Part shown: one piece after another, positions 19,492-28,145 of the stretch
How the letters are laid out: every line of letters starts with the position of its first letter
Numbering within the stretch: the stretch's first letter is position 1
Assembly: GCA_964495375.1 (NCBI GenBank)
Contig: CAZBWM010000029.1
Coordinates: 6,775-70,774 of the forward strand
Length of the DNA stretch: 64,000 bases
Reading direction: 5' to 3'
DNA from: JAIESQ01 sp964495375
Lineage (GTDB): Bacteria > Planctomycetota > Planctomycetia > Pirellulales > JAEUIK01
Program-made: the position numbers and the translations under genes
The notes under the pieces: model-generated
Database searches by the model: none
What the model saw: the letters and a program-made list of their open reading frames with translations, nothing else
What the model was told of the DNA's origin: nothing

Positions 19492-20007
19492 CTAGGTCTC
19501 GTTGCCGGCACGTTCGGCGTTCTGTCGGCAGTGACTGCGGACCATGGCGATGCGGCCGGTGCGCACCAGCTCGACAATGCCGAACGGCCGCATTAAATCG
19601 ACGAACGCTGCTACGCGCCGCTCCTGGCCGGCAATTTCGATAATCACTTCCTCGATGCCGACATCCACGATGCGGCCGCGGAAAATCTCTGTCAGTTCCT
19701 TGATCTGACTGCGGGGGCCCCCGGCCGGGGCCTTCACGCGAATCAGCATCAGGTCGCGCTCGACATAGTCCTGCGAGCTGATGTCGTCCACGCGCACCAC
19801 GGTGACGATCTTCGCCAGTTGCTTGCGCACCTGGTCGAGCTGATTGTCGTCGCCGATCACGACGAAGGTCATTCGCGACAGATTCGCGTCTTCGGTCTCA
19901 CCGACTGCGAGGCTGTCGATGTTGTAACCGCGTGACGCTAACATGCCCGAAATGTGCGCCAGCACGCCCGGTCTGTTCTGTACCAAGGCCGAAAGCAAAT
20001 GCCGCAT
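19492..20007 (-). CDS. ilvN: Acetolactate synthase small (regulatory) subunit
   Basis: 171 residues, typical for IlvN/IlvH. The N-terminal ACT domain is clear: LSALVQNRPGVLAHISGMLA, RGYNIDSLAVGETED, LSRMTFVVIGDD and a QLDQVRKQLAKIVTV segment. The second half matches the C-terminal domain of the family (ERDLMLIRVKAP, IFRGRIVDVGIEEVIIEI, VDLMRPFGIVELVRTGRIAM). It binds the large subunit and confers valine feedback control. It is unusual that no ilvB lies upstream. Instead there is a 1.8-kb repeat-rich region with a consensus-like promoter at 20918-20945 on the same strand. Confidence 0.96.
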   Translation of the reverse strand: MRHLLSALVQNRPGVLAHISGMLASRGYNIDSLAVGETEDANLSRMTFVVIGDDNQLDQVRKQLAKIVTVVRVDDISSQDYVERDLMLIRVKAPAGGPRSQIKELTEIFRGRIVDVGIEEVIIEIAGQERRVAAFVDLMRPFGIVELVRTGRIAMVRSHCRQNAERAGNET

Positions 20008-20359
20008 AATCAGATTTCCGCCCGGGTTTTGGCGAGCGGACTAGCAGAGGTGTTTCGTGCTTTGTGAAGTCCCGTGTGCACCGCGCGAGCCCGGCACACG
20101 CGAGGGAAGACAGCCGCCGCCGGCCTGGGTTCACGAAGCGCACGGGGTTTGCTGGCAGGCTGTTGGCCAAAGATCAGATAATAGTGACCCCACTCGCGCC
20201 TCACAAGGGTGGGGGATCGGCGCCGGAAGCCCAGACCGAACTCCTGCCGTCGACCCCTTCGACTGCCGTAACCCACCAGCGGATATCGACTTGTAGCTAT
20301 TGCCATCAGGCGACTCGCGGACACACTTGACCACTACATCTTGCCACTGCGCTGCTCGA
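20008..20359. other. Untranslated region between ilvN and the hairpin array
   Basis: About 350 bases directly upstream of ilvN. No convincing protein gene: the overlapping ORFs on both strands are Arg/Pro/Ser-rich shadows. If transcription starts at the promoter near 20918, this is the proximal part of a roughly 900-base ilvN leader. Confidence 0.5.
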
Positions 20360-20745
20360 GCGCGCACCGCGGAACGGCGCTCCGCCCGATCCGTTCACGA
20401 GAGACTCGTGGGATCCTTGGGGGAGCAGCGACCTGTTGCGTGCGTTCTTTCTCTGCGCGCACCGCGGAACGGCGCTCCGCCCGATCCGTTCACGAGAGAC
20501 TCGTGGGATCCCTGGGGGAGCGGCGATCTGATGCGGTATTTCGGCTGCGTTTATCGGCTGTGCGCGCACCGCGTACGGGCGCTCCACCCGATCCGTTCAC
20601 GATTGACTCGTGGGATCTTTAGGGGAGCAGCAACCTGATGCGTTGCGTTCTTTCTCTGCGCGCACCGTGGACGGGCGCTCGCCCCGATCCGTTAACGAGA
20701 GACTCGTGGGATCCCTGGGGGAGCGGCGTTCTGCATCAGGCGACC
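20360..20745 (-). repeat. Four-unit tandem repeat, each unit with a nested hairpin
   Basis: Units start at about 20360, 20455, 20562 and 20658, giving periods of 95, 107 and 96 bases. Each begins GCGCGCACCG on the plus strand and contains GATCC-GTT-CACGAG, a 3-base spacer and CTCGTG-GGATC, which folds into a stem with an inner CACGAG/CTCGTG arm and an outer GATCC/GGATC arm. Unit 3 has changes in the inner arm and unit 4 has one mismatch, while the outer arms are kept apart from the last bases of unit 3. Units 2 and 4 also share the spacer TGCGTTCTTTCTCTGCGCGC almost exactly. The array lies between a strong promoter and ilvN. Confidence 0.85.
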
Positions 20746-20917
20746 AGCCGACGCGCACCGATAGCGCGGGAGTTTTTTACTCCTTTTTGTCCAGTGGATT
20801 GTTCGACCAGGCTTAGCTGGCGCCGGCCTTGGCAAGCCGCACTGCTCGCGCAGCATCGCATTTTTACGCAGCAGCGTGCAGAGACACGCGCGAGGGGCGT
20901 GCGGCGGTTCGTGATAT
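20746..20917. other. Proximal leader between the promoter and the hairpin array
   Basis: About 170 bases. On the minus strand it contains GGAGT-AAAAA-ACTCC, a perfect short hairpin near 20770-20785, flanked by A/T runs. No coding sequence is apparent. Confidence 0.4.
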
Positions 20918-20945
20918 TTTATACATAATATTGCCCATTTGTCAA
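20918..20945 (-). promoter_or_regulatory. Sigma-70-like promoter, minus strand
   Basis: Reading the minus strand, TTGACA (20945-20940) is followed after 16 bases by TATAAA (20923-20918). The region is markedly AT-rich in an otherwise GC-rich neighbourhood. It points toward the hairpin array and, about 900 bases further, ilvN-ilvC. It could drive that operon or a separate non-coding RNA. Confidence 0.6.
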
Positions 20946-21458
20946 GGGCCATTTTAGGATCTTGGGTTCGTCGAATTGGGCCGCCTATCTTCGCCGCGCA
21001 GCGGCCGAAAGAACTTAGCCGTGGGTGAAACCCACGGAACCGTTCGCGACCACGCCCACCAAGCCGCGTAGCGGCGACAGGCAATGTAGTCATCACGCTC
21101 CCGCGTGATGAGATTCCCTCACGCGGGCGATCGTGCGAGCGCGCCTGCAATGGCATGAATGAACGGCCCCTGCAGGGCCGGAATCGCGGGGGCACCGCGT
21201 ACCCAGCCCTGCGCTGTAATTCTGAGCTACGCTGCGCCGGTTCCCGGCTGCGCTCCGAGCTGGGCTGACGGAACTCGGCCCTTCAGGCCGAAAGGCAAAT
21301 CGCCGGGCCGAGGAACTTTCGGTCCGTTGTGTCGTCGTACCGGCGTCGTGAGTCAAACGTCACTCGCGAAGCTGTCCGGGGGCTTACGCACCCCCGCTAA
21401 GCTCTTTCGCCGCTGCGCGGCTGATTCGATTACGAGCACTGCGTCCATCGAGGGGCGA
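20946..21458. repeat. Intergenic REP-like palindromes and degenerate repeat copy A
   Basis: Gene-free stretch with perfect hairpins: CCGTGGGT-GAA-ACCCACGG at 21019-21037 and CATCACGC-TCCC-GCGTGATG at 21091-21110. From about 21150 it is a mosaic of short palindromes (GGCCCCTGCAGGGCC, GGCCCTTCAGGCC, CCGCTGCGCGG) that recurs, diverged, at about 22870-23115 on the other side of the PEP-CTERM gene. Both copies share ACCCAGCCCT, CTACGCTGCGCCGGTT, AAAGGCAA and CGCCGCTGCGCGGCT in the same order. ORFs in this stretch follow repeat structure and look non-coding. Confidence 0.7.
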
Positions 21459-21502
21459 CGGCCCCCTCACCCCTAACCCCTCTCCCGCGAGGGGAGAGGG
21501 GG
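21459..21502. repeat. Dispersed C-rich palindromic repeat
   Basis: The sequence CCCCCTCACCCCTAACCCCT followed by CTCCC-GCGA-GGGGAGAGGG folds into a long GC-rich hairpin. Elements of this form recur in many unrelated bacterial genomes as short dispersed repeats. Confidence 0.65.
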
Positions 21503-21863
21503 ACAGGAGTCCACGTCGCACGCGGGGCCGCGCCAGGGGGACGGGAGTCGTTTCCGGTCGGCGGCGCATTGGGCGTTCACAACCGCTCGACGAGACTTTC
21601 GCCCCGTTGGGGCTCCTTGAGAAACACCAAATCGAGTGCGGCGCGGTTCATCCTCCAGGGGCTTCCGCCACCTGGCTATTAACTGCCACGGCTTTGCCGT
21701 TGAAGACGTGCGGCCCACGCCACCTGGGTCTTGCCGGCCGGGGCGTGAACGTGGAGAAATCAGACGCGACAGCAGGTTCCGCGGCTTTTAGAATGGCGAC
21801 CAAACGAAGACGGCCGGGCAGCGCTCGGGGCAGATGCCGCGGCCGAATTGGGGAGGGACGCTA
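21503..21863. other. Gene-free stretch upstream of the PEP-CTERM gene
   Basis: About 360 bases between the C-rich repeat and ATG 21864. It presumably holds the promoter for the PEP-CTERM gene. I see no confident promoter pair and no real ORF. Confidence 0.45.
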
Positions 21864-22798
21864 ATGCGGCGGAGATCCTTGAGGTCAGCGCCATTGCCGG
21901 CGGTTTTCTATGCGCTTCTCTCGATGCTGCTTCTAGGCGGCATCGCGCGTGCCGGCACACTGCAGGCCTTGCCGCTCACGGGGTATGCGTTCGGCGTTGA
22001 CGGCAAAAATGTTGTCGGTCGCTCGGGAAGCTTCGGATTTCTGTACGACGGTAATTCGTATTCAACGATCCTACCGCCTGGAGGCCTGCTCAGCTCAGCG
22101 CTGGATATTCAGGGCAACCGAATCGTCGGCTATTTCGATGACGCGAAGGGAAGTTACGGTTTTCTCTACGACGGGGTAAGCTACACCACGCTGAACCATC
22201 CGTCGGCCGTCAAAGGAACGATTGCCGCAGGAGTCGATGGCAATAACATCGTCGGCTGGTACTTGGACGCGAAGAACCGCCCCCACGGCTTTCTATTCGA
22301 CGGATCGAATTACACCACCATTGATATCCCAACGGTATCTTTGGAACCCACTTGTGGGGGATTTCTGGCAGCAACATCATTGGGAGGTACACCGACATTC
22401 AAGGTGGCATGCCCAGCTTCATCTATAATGGCACGACATTTCAACCTTTGAATAATACCTTTGGCGGGGTCACCGCATACGATATCGAAGGCAATAAGTT
22501 CGTTGGGGGTCAGTATAGCGCAGGATTTCTTTATGATGGATCGAAGTACACGCAGCCGCTAGGCAATGGCGCACTACCAGGGCTCAATAATCAGAGTTTC
22601 ACGTTCACGGGCATCTCCGGAAACCGGCTAGTCGGTTTCTACACCGATTTGCCGCCCGTTTCGCTGCCGCATCCCTTTATCTACGTCATCCCCGAGCCTA
22701 CGACACTGACGTTGTCGATTCTTGGGGCGTGCATACTGTGCTTCGCAGTGTGGCTGCGTGCGCGCAAGCAACGAATTGCGGCACAACACTGCCTATAG
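21864..22798 (+). pseudogene. PEP-CTERM extracellular protein with HAF-like repeats, broken by a frameshift
   Basis: Translation from ATG 21864 (GGGAGGG upstream) gives a signal peptide (AVFYALLSMLLLGGIARA) and then repeated units of about 45 residues of the form GFLYDGNSYSTI...IVGYFD (GFLYDGVSYTTL, GFLFDGSNYTTI). Near 22340-22358 the frame must shift by -1 to continue with SGSNIIGRYTDIQGG, FIYNGTTFQPL and another GFLYDGSKY unit. The protein ends in IPEPTTLTLSILGACILCFA plus basic residues, a PEP-CTERM sorting signal for an exosortase. Without the shift the product stops at 22451, without the anchor. The cause is a single-base deletion, probably at or near TTGTGGGGG, or a sequencing error. 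No classic slippery heptamer is evident. Confidence 0.8.
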
Positions 22799-23474
22799 TC
22801 TGTCGTCGCTACTCGTCCATTCTCGCGGCGAGTCAAGTTGAACGAGGACGATAGGGGGAGCGCATGCGGTAGCGCGTATGAACGGTCCCTTCAGGACCGA
22901 AATCTCGTTTGTACCGTTACCCAGCCCTACGCTGCGCCGGTTACCGGCTCCGCTCGGCCTTGCTAGTTGAACCGCCCTTGCAGGCCAAAAGGCAATTCGA
23001 GTCCCGAGTTGAAGCGTGGGCGCGTGAACCGATACTTCGTGCCGTCGTGTCGTTGTGGTTCTCCTGGCGCTGCGTCTAAAGCATATCGCCGCTGCGCGGC
23101 TACGGAGCACTCCGGCGGAGAATCGATTGTGCCGCGGCCCGTGTCAGCCGCGTCGTTTTCAGAAGTTCCTCTTGTCGCTGCGCGACCCAGGCACGCTGTG
23201 CGTCCCTGGGCCACCCGACACGCGGCCGTGGTACCCGCGATTCACACGAACCCGCAGCGCTAGCAGGGGCTCCTCAGGGGTCGATGATGTTGCAGATCGC
23301 CGCGCGAACTCTCCCTCGCTGGCGCGTCGGGTTAGTGTTTTTGCGATACATCGCTCGAGGCGCCGCGTCGCGCGAGGGACCCACTGCTGGGCAAGCCAGC
23401 ACTGGCACCCAATGCGGCAGTATCGAACGCCGGAACGACTCCAGTCCCGGCGCGCATAGTGAGCGGGCGTCCGC
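22799..23474. repeat. Intergenic repeat copy B and further REP-like elements
   Basis: About 680 bases without a gene. 22870-23115 mirrors the palindrome mosaic at 21150-21430. Further on are CTCGCTGGCGCGTCGGGTTA (near 23310) and CCACTGCTGGGCAAGCCAGC (near 23380), the second forming a hairpin. I believe both types recur in planctomycete genomes. ORFs here are repeat shadows. Confidence 0.65.
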
Positions 23475-24650
23475 TCAGGCCGCGGCCCGCATCGTCCGGC
23501 GCCCAACTTGCTCCAGAGCGGCGAGCAGCTTTCGCGTGGCGGCCGGCGCCGCGTATTCGTCCCGAGCTTGTTGTGCACCTGCGGCGGAAATTGCCTGCCA
23601 CAGCGCATGATCGGCCAGCAGGAGCTCGATCGTCCTTTCGGCGGCCGCGGTATCGCCGGGCGCGTAGCGCATCCCGGTCTTGCTCGGCTGCACGAAATCG
23701 CGGAAGCCGCCAATATCGGGCACAACAACCGGGCAACCGCAGGCCATGGCCTCGAGCGCCACCATGCCGAACGACTCTTGCTGCGACGTCGAGACCAGGC
23801 ACCCACCCGACGCCGACACATAGCGGTAGAGTCTCGACATCTTGTCGTGAGCCACGCGCGGCACCCAGCGGAAGCGGTCAGCCAACGCTCCGTCGCGCAG
23901 CGCTTTCCAGAGCGCCGCTTTCTCCGCATCGGCCGCTTCGCCACCGCCGACGATCCAGAACTCGGCGTCCACCTGGCGAGCGCGCAGCAACGTGGCGACG
24001 TTCACAAACGCGCGCCAGTTCTTGTGCGCGTCGAGTCGGCCGACCCAGACGACAATCGGGCGCTCGTGGCGGCTGTCGGGTTCCGCGCTGTGGAACTGTT
24101 CGGGCAGAGGATTCGGCACGACCTCGATCGGCAGGCGATCGTTCACAGCGAGCAGCGTTTTGACGAGTTGCCGCTGTTCGTGGCTGGGGGTGAAGATGCC
24201 GGCCAGATCCAAGTCGGAGACCCTCGAGAGGTACTTGAGCCCCGCCGCATAGGTCGTGTGGACCTCGATGATTCGCTTGGTTGCGGCGGGGATGAAGGGG
24301 GCCAACCGAAACACCTGCGGAGTATCGAGGCTCACCAGGTAATCGGGACTGAATCGCAGCAGCAGTTCGTTGATGACGCGCGGGCTATGGCCAATCGTCA
24401 TCTGACCTGGAAACTGGTCGAACAAACGCTGGCCATCGCCCCCTTCGAGAAACAGCGCGTGCGACGGCATGCCCAGCAACTCGAGCTGCGCCATGCGCTC
24501 ACGCAGTACGGTTTCGCAGCCGCCGAGCGTGCAGAACTGATAGCAGAACAAGATCCGCCGCGGTTCGGCCGCCTTCTGCACAGGACGGAACAACAACGTG
24601 GCCGGCGCCTCGTCGTCGACCAAATCACGTTCGGGCGAAACTGCCATCAT
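23475..24650 (-). CDS. Glycosyltransferase, GT4 family
   Basis: About 391 residues. The N-terminal Rossmann half starts RILFCYQFCTLGGCETVLRE, typical of GT-B enzymes with a glycine-rich acceptor loop (GGCE). The C-terminal half has the donor-binding motifs VVWVGRLDAHKNWRAFV and ESFGMVALEAMACGCPVVVP, the E-x7-E signature of retaining GT4 enzymes. I place the start at ATG 24650 because AGAGGGAAAGAG sits immediately before it. ATG 24665 is the alternative. It is the last of three minus-strand genes likely devoted to an extracellular polysaccharide or glycan. Substrates cannot be told from sequence. Confidence 0.9.
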   Translation of the reverse strand: MMAVSPERDLVDDEAPATLLFRPVQKAAEPRRILFCYQFCTLGGCETVLRERMAQLELLGMPSHALFLEGGDGQRLFDQFPGQMTIGHSPRVINELLLRFSPDYLVSLDTPQVFRLAPFIPAATKRIIEVHTTYAAGLKYLSRVSDLDLAGIFTPSHEQRQLVKTLLAVNDRLPIEVVPNPLPEQFHSAEPDSRHERPIVVWVGRLDAHKNWRAFVNVATLLRARQVDAEFWIVGGGEAADAEKAALWKALRDGALADRFRWVPRVAHDKMSRLYRYVSASGGCLVSTSQQESFGMVALEAMACGCPVVVPDIGGFRDFVQPSKTGMRYAPGDTAAAERTIELLLADHALWQAISAAGAQQARDEYAAPAATRKLLAALEQVGRRTMRAAA

Positions 24651-24800
24651 CTCTTTCCCTCTCATGCTCTGCGTCTTGATGTCGTGTCGATTTCGGATCG
24701 CGATCGCTGCGGCGGCTGTGGCGCGGTGGCGGTGACGCGGAGCTCTGGGCAGCTCCGCGTCGCGCCGTTTCCGCGGCGCCAGACCCCTCGGCGGCTGGGT

Positions 24801-27800
24801 CTACGCCGCGCGTTCCTGACGATCGGCGGGTTCGGCGATCGCCAGCGACACGGCACTGACGTGTTCGTCGCTTTCGACCAGTTCGAGCAGAGTATCGACG
24901 CGATTCACCCAGCGGTTGTCCGCCAAGAAGGTCGCGATCGTGGTCGCGTCGAGGCGGCCGCTGGCCGCCGCGACAATCGCCTGCTCGAACGCTTGTGTCC
25001 CCTCGGCGCAGCGCACGCCCGGATAACCTTCGAGGTGTGGCATGCCCGTCACCACGGTCGGCAGACCCAAGGAGATGTACTCATAAATCTTGATCGGATC
25101 GACCGCCGCGGTGAGCTGTGACGCGCGGAAGGGAATCATCGCCACGTTCCAGCGCGCGGCGTGCCCGGGTAGTTCAGCGTGTTCACGCTTCCCGAGCAGC
25201 TTGACGTTTTCCGGTAGCTTGATGTCTCCTTCGAACCCGTAGCCGATGATCTCGAACGTCCAGCCGGGTTGAGCGGAAGCCGTGGCCGCGATCAGCTCCC
25301 AATTGAACCAGGCCCGCGTCAGGTGGCCAAAGTAGCCGATCGTGAGCGACTCCGGCGACGCAGTCACGGGCGCCACCGCCGGCAGCGATTCGCAGGTCGC
25401 CGTCGACCAATCCTCGAACGCATTGGGTACCAGCTTCACGTTCCGCAGACCGGACAGGATTGGTTTCGTTTGCAATGTCGGGCAGGTCACGGTGACCATG
25501 TCGGAGTTGTGCGCCAGGTAACGTTCGGCATCCTGCTCGTACCAAACGGCCTGACCGTGATGGTGGAACTCCTCCCAATCGTCAATCACGTCGTAGATCG
25601 TACGCCAGCCGTGCACGTTGGCTTCGTTGACGAGCCCCACCAGGTCGCTATGGGGGAATTCCACCAGGACCGAACGTTGCAGGTGTGCCACGCCGGGTGT
25701 CGCGAACACATAGTCGCGTGCTCCCACGAGCCAGTCGAAAGGGATTTCGAGCACGTGCGGCGACTTCTCAGGCGGCAGCGGTTCGTTGGTGTTCCAGCGC
25801 CAGTAGGCGAACAGTACCGGGACTTCGCGACGCGCCAGCTCTCGGGCGAGTCGGGTGGGACGCTGTCCTTCGGAGGTGGTGAAGCTGGTCCCCGAGACGA
25901 TCAAGAACAGCTTGCCTGTCGGGCTGTGCGCAGCCTTCACTAAGAATTCGTCGACGCGCTGGCGAACCAACTGGGCGTCGGAATTCTCAGTCGCCATTTG
26001 CCAGCGCGGCGCGAGCAGCGTCTTGAGTTGCAGGCGAACGCGGTCGGGGAGCCAGGTGCGAGCCAACTCCTTACCCCGCGCGACGACCGACGGTGGCGTG
26101 TGCTTGGCCACGAGTCGCACTGCGCGCCCCATTACGTGCCGTGGGCCGCGTGCCATCTCGCTGCGGATGGCGCGCAAGAGTCGCGCTCGTTCGCTGCCGC
26201 TCGGGACCAGTGTGCCTCGCGCCATTCGTAGTGGCTTGGTCAGGCGCCACGATTTTGAGTTCTCGACGGCCGCGAGTCCTGCTTGCAGGCGGGTGATCTC
26301 GGCCGACAGGGCCGCGCGCTGTTCGACCTCGGCCTGGCGCATGCGTTCGATTTCCCAGGCGGGGGTCGGCGGCGGCCCACAGAGCAGCGTTCGCAATTTC
26401 GAATCGCTTTGTTCGAGCCGCGATTGCAGTTGTCGGCAGCGCTGTTCGCTCGACATTGCCAGCCCCAGGGCATCGGTAATGGCGTAGCGCCAATCGCCGT
26501 TGCCCTCAGCGCTCGCTTCCGTACCCTGCCAGGGGAGGTCGCTCGGCGCCGCTGCGGGCCGGCAACACAGCACTGCAACGAGATGCGCCTTTTGGCTCGA
26601 TGGCACGAGCGGCGTCTGCTGCAGACGTAGAACCTGATCGCGCAGCGGCGCGTCGCCGCGCAAGAGTTTGCGGATTACCGACTCGGTCCAGGCCGCGCCG
26701 ACAAACGAACGGCCCGCCACGATGAGCCCCGCGGCTGACGCGGCTTTCTCCACATCCAACGGCTGTGTCGCTGAGCTCTCAGCTCGGCCGTGGGAGAGGG
26801 CCTCCAGCCGCTCGAGATTCGACCAATAGCAATGCGCGTTGCGAGTCAGCACCAGCACGTATTTGTGAGTGCGATCGGCCAGTGCTCGCAAGCTCTCGAC
26901 CGCTTCGTCGAAAGCGAGGTCGTCGAGTAAGCCCGTCATCAGAGTCAAGTCGTAAGCAGCCTGTGTTGAAGTCGCCGTTTCGGCTGGTGTCGCAGCGAGT
27001 GGCGACGCTTCAACCGCCGGGAACGAACCGTCGTGCCCCGCGACCGTCTCAGCTACTTTCGTCGCCGGGTACGTGACGGCCAAAGGGCCAGCGAGCTGCG
27101 ACCATTCGTGCTGGGCGCCGATCGCCAAGATGCTTGCCGAGGCCGGCAGCGCCTCGCGCAGTTGCTCGGCGAGTTCAACTCCGAGAGCTTGGATGATTGT
27201 TTCGCGTTGGGCGGTGGGCAGGCCCGTCGCGCGGCCCACGCAAAGTCGGGAATCCGCCAACTCCTTCGTGAGTTGCGCCCGCAACTGGCAGTACGCCGGC
27301 GAGCCGTAAACGACGAGCAACTGCTGCCCCGTCCAATAATTCTGATCGACGTCGACGGGCAGGGCGGCCACGCGGGTGAAGCCGCAGAATTGCTCAGGAA
27401 AGCACTCTTCACGGAATTGCGCGTGATGGCAGTCGATGAGCGGCGCTTCGCGATAGGGAACCATCGCGATGTAGAAATCGCGGCACCACCGCAAGTGGGA
27501 CTCGACCACTTCGAGCGGATTCTCGAAATGCTCGAGACAGTTTGACGTCACGATGACGTCGAACTCGCGATCCAAGCGGCCGCCGTCGGCGTGGATAAAT
27601 TCCTGGCCGGGGAACGAACGACGCGCTTCGTGGATGGCCGCCTCGGCGAAATCCAAGCCTGCGAGCCGACAACTCGGGAACGTCTGGGCCAACACCGCCA
27701 CGCCGTCGCCAAATGCGCAGCCCCAATCGAGCACCGCCGCTTCACGGCTCGCCAGGTAGCGCTTCTCAGGCTCGGGCAGATTCTCGACCAACGATCGCAT

Positions 27801-27908
27801 GAAGTGCGTCGTCTGGGCGCGGCCGTTGTTCTGGTCCCAAAGCCCTGAGAAATAGACTTCCCAGTAGGCCTGAGAATTAACGGGCGCAGCCGAGGTCTGC
27901 TCGTTCAT
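24801..27908 (-). CDS. Methyltransferase-glycosyltransferase fusion protein
   Basis: 1035 residues from ATG 27908. The N-terminal third is a class I SAM-dependent methyltransferase (VLDWGCAFGDGVAVLAQTFP, LAGLDFAEAAIHEARRSFPG, VIVTSNCLEHFENP). A middle region carries a weaker second nucleotide-binding-like fold and a short coiled coil (RQAEVEQRAALSAEITRLQAG). The C-terminal 370 residues are a GT-B glycosyltransferase with YFGHLTRAWFNWELIA and DPIKIYEYISLGLPTVVTG, resembling the separate enzyme encoded at 28146-29282. An upstream start at 28040 would add a low-quality Arg/Ser/Pro segment. Likely modifies and extends a surface glycan chain. Confidence 0.88.
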   Translation of the reverse strand: MNEQTSAAPVNSQAYWEVYFSGLWDQNNGRAQTTHFMRSLVENLPEPEKRYLASREAAVLDWGCAFGDGVAVLAQTFPSCRLAGLDFAEAAIHEARRSFPGQEFIHADGGRLDREFDVIVTSNCLEHFENPLEVVESHLRWCRDFYIAMVPYREAPLIDCHHAQFREECFPEQFCGFTRVAALPVDVDQNYWTGQQLLVVYGSPAYCQLRAQLTKELADSRLCVGRATGLPTAQRETIIQALGVELAEQLREALPASASILAIGAQHEWSQLAGPLAVTYPATKVAETVAGHDGSFPAVEASPLAATPAETATSTQAAYDLTLMTGLLDDLAFDEAVESLRALADRTHKYVLVLTRNAHCYWSNLERLEALSHGRAESSATQPLDVEKAASAAGLIVAGRSFVGAAWTESVIRKLLRGDAPLRDQVLRLQQTPLVPSSQKAHLVAVLCCRPAAAPSDLPWQGTEASAEGNGDWRYAITDALGLAMSSEQRCRQLQSRLEQSDSKLRTLLCGPPPTPAWEIERMRQAEVEQRAALSAEITRLQAGLAAVENSKSWRLTKPLRMARGTLVPSGSERARLLRAIRSEMARGPRHVMGRAVRLVAKHTPPSVVARGKELARTWLPDRVRLQLKTLLAPRWQMATENSDAQLVRQRVDEFLVKAAHSPTGKLFLIVSGTSFTTSEGQRPTRLARELARREVPVLFAYWRWNTNEPLPPEKSPHVLEIPFDWLVGARDYVFATPGVAHLQRSVLVEFPHSDLVGLVNEANVHGWRTIYDVIDDWEEFHHHGQAVWYEQDAERYLAHNSDMVTVTCPTLQTKPILSGLRNVKLVPNAFEDWSTATCESLPAVAPVTASPESLTIGYFGHLTRAWFNWELIAATASAQPGWTFEIIGYGFEGDIKLPENVKLLGKREHAELPGHAARWNVAMIPFRASQLTAAVDPIKIYEYISLGLPTVVTGMPHLEGYPGVRCAEGTQAFEQAIVAAASGRLDATTIATFLADNRWVNRVDTLLELVESDEHVSAVSLAIAEPADRQERAA

Positions 27909-28145
27909 GGAGAGCTCGTTTCTGGTAGGCGGGCTGAAGGCGGCAGGGCGCGAAATCGCCTCGTGACGATCCGCGCGGCAGGGGAACGATCGGGGCGACC
28001 GCGGCGAGCCGGGGCTCGTTGCAGCCGTCACATTCCGCATAAACTACGATTCGGCGCTTGCGACCGCTCGGCTTCACACCGGCCGACGAGAAACATCGCA
28101 AGAAAGGATGCCGCTGCGTGCTTGCTATCACCAGCAAACGCAGGG

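Noticed and set aside
20306..20638. Short ORFs with repeated peptides in the tandem array
   Set aside because: The peptide repetition follows from the DNA repeat. All frames show it, and no ribosome site or known domain is present.
20360..20745. CRISPR array
   Set aside because: Units are about 100 bases, the whole unit is repeated with no unique spacers of constant length, and no cas genes are nearby.
22340..22360. Programmed -1 frameshift in the PEP-CTERM gene
   Set aside because: No X-XXY-YYZ slippery heptamer in the correct frame. A simple deletion or sequencing error is more likely.
23508..25121. 537-residue plus-strand ORF across the glycosyltransferase genes
   Set aside because: Antisense to two well-supported minus-strand genes, with Arg/His-rich composition.
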